DNA from: JAFDVL01 sp043736395
GTDB lineage: Bacteria; Acidobacteriota; Blastocatellia; RBC074
Assembly (NCBI GenBank): GCA_043736395.1
Contig: JAYTCQ010000374.1
Span: forward strand, 1-19,766
DNA: 19,766 bases
Reading direction: 5' to 3'
Every line of letters starts with the position of its first letter. Positions within the stretch are counted from its first letter, which is position 1. Below the pieces are notes generated by a model. The model did not search any database and had not been told where the DNA came from. It saw only the letters and a program-made list of their open reading frames with translations. The position numbers and the translations under genes are program-made. Shown here piece by piece: positions 19,730-19,766 of this stretch.

Positions 19730-19766
19730 ATGCAGAAGCCCGCACGCAGTAAGGGCGCCAGTACTC
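19730..19766. other. Start of another gap, possibly a further repeat arm cut by the window edge
   Basis: A GC-richer 37-nt stretch beginning ATGCAGAAGCCCGCACGC directly after the mqnA stop. It contains GCCCGCA, also found in the REP-like repeat at 7562. It is cut off, so neither a hairpin nor a gene start can be shown. Confidence 0.25.

Overview
The window looks like ordinary chromosome from a free-living, respiring Gram-negative-type bacterium, with no phage, transposase, CRISPR array, rRNA or tRNA visible. The gene set and style (menaquinone biosynthesis gene mqnA, type II NADH dehydrogenase, a MeaB-methylmalonyl-CoA epimerase fusion, an orphan gluconate-dehydrogenase subunit 3, many genes without a Shine-Dalgarno sequence) fit Acidobacteriota, perhaps Blastocatellia. 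That assignment is inference from gene content only.

Layout. 1-1093 (+): 3' end of a multihaem cytochrome c, then an unrecognised 166-aa protein. 3356-1169 (-): a tightly overlapping three-gene set made of a 59-aa membrane protein, a Tat-exported gluconate-dehydrogenase-subunit-3-like protein, and a secreted serine hydrolase with a regulatory-like C-terminal domain. 5600-3537 (-): a short RNB-family ribonuclease, then YqeY. 5811-6473 (+): a possible 32-aa peptide and a DUF3592-like membrane protein, whose end overlaps a convergent enoyl-CoA hydratase (-). 7636-14225 (+): MeaB-epimerase fusion, lipoprotein parvulin, MTA phosphorylase, TPR-like exported protein, PfkB kinase, DapF-like protein and CutA. 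14297-16406 (+): an OmpR-type response regulator and its histidine kinase. 18693-16480 (-): TatD, then NDH-2. 18911-19729 (+): MqnA.

Functional threads. MqnA makes menaquinone and NDH-2 delivers electrons to quinone. The MeaB-epimerase fusion and the hydratase point to propionyl-CoA or branched-chain catabolism. The parvulin and the TPR-like protein act outside the cytoplasmic membrane. The remaining genes are housekeeping or regulatory.

The strongest unexplained signal is between the genes. Almost every gene boundary of any length carries an inverted repeat of about 8-40 bp per arm. Each locus has a different sequence, and in several the arms are built from degenerate words repeating exactly every 7 nt (upstream of the RNB ribonuclease, mtnP, dapF and cutA) or every 8 nt (upstream of yqeY). 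They occur between co-directional, convergent and divergent genes alike, so transcription termination cannot be their only role. Other points of note are a DapF homologue with serine in both catalytic-cysteine positions, and a parvulin whose first strand motif lies after the domain instead of before it.
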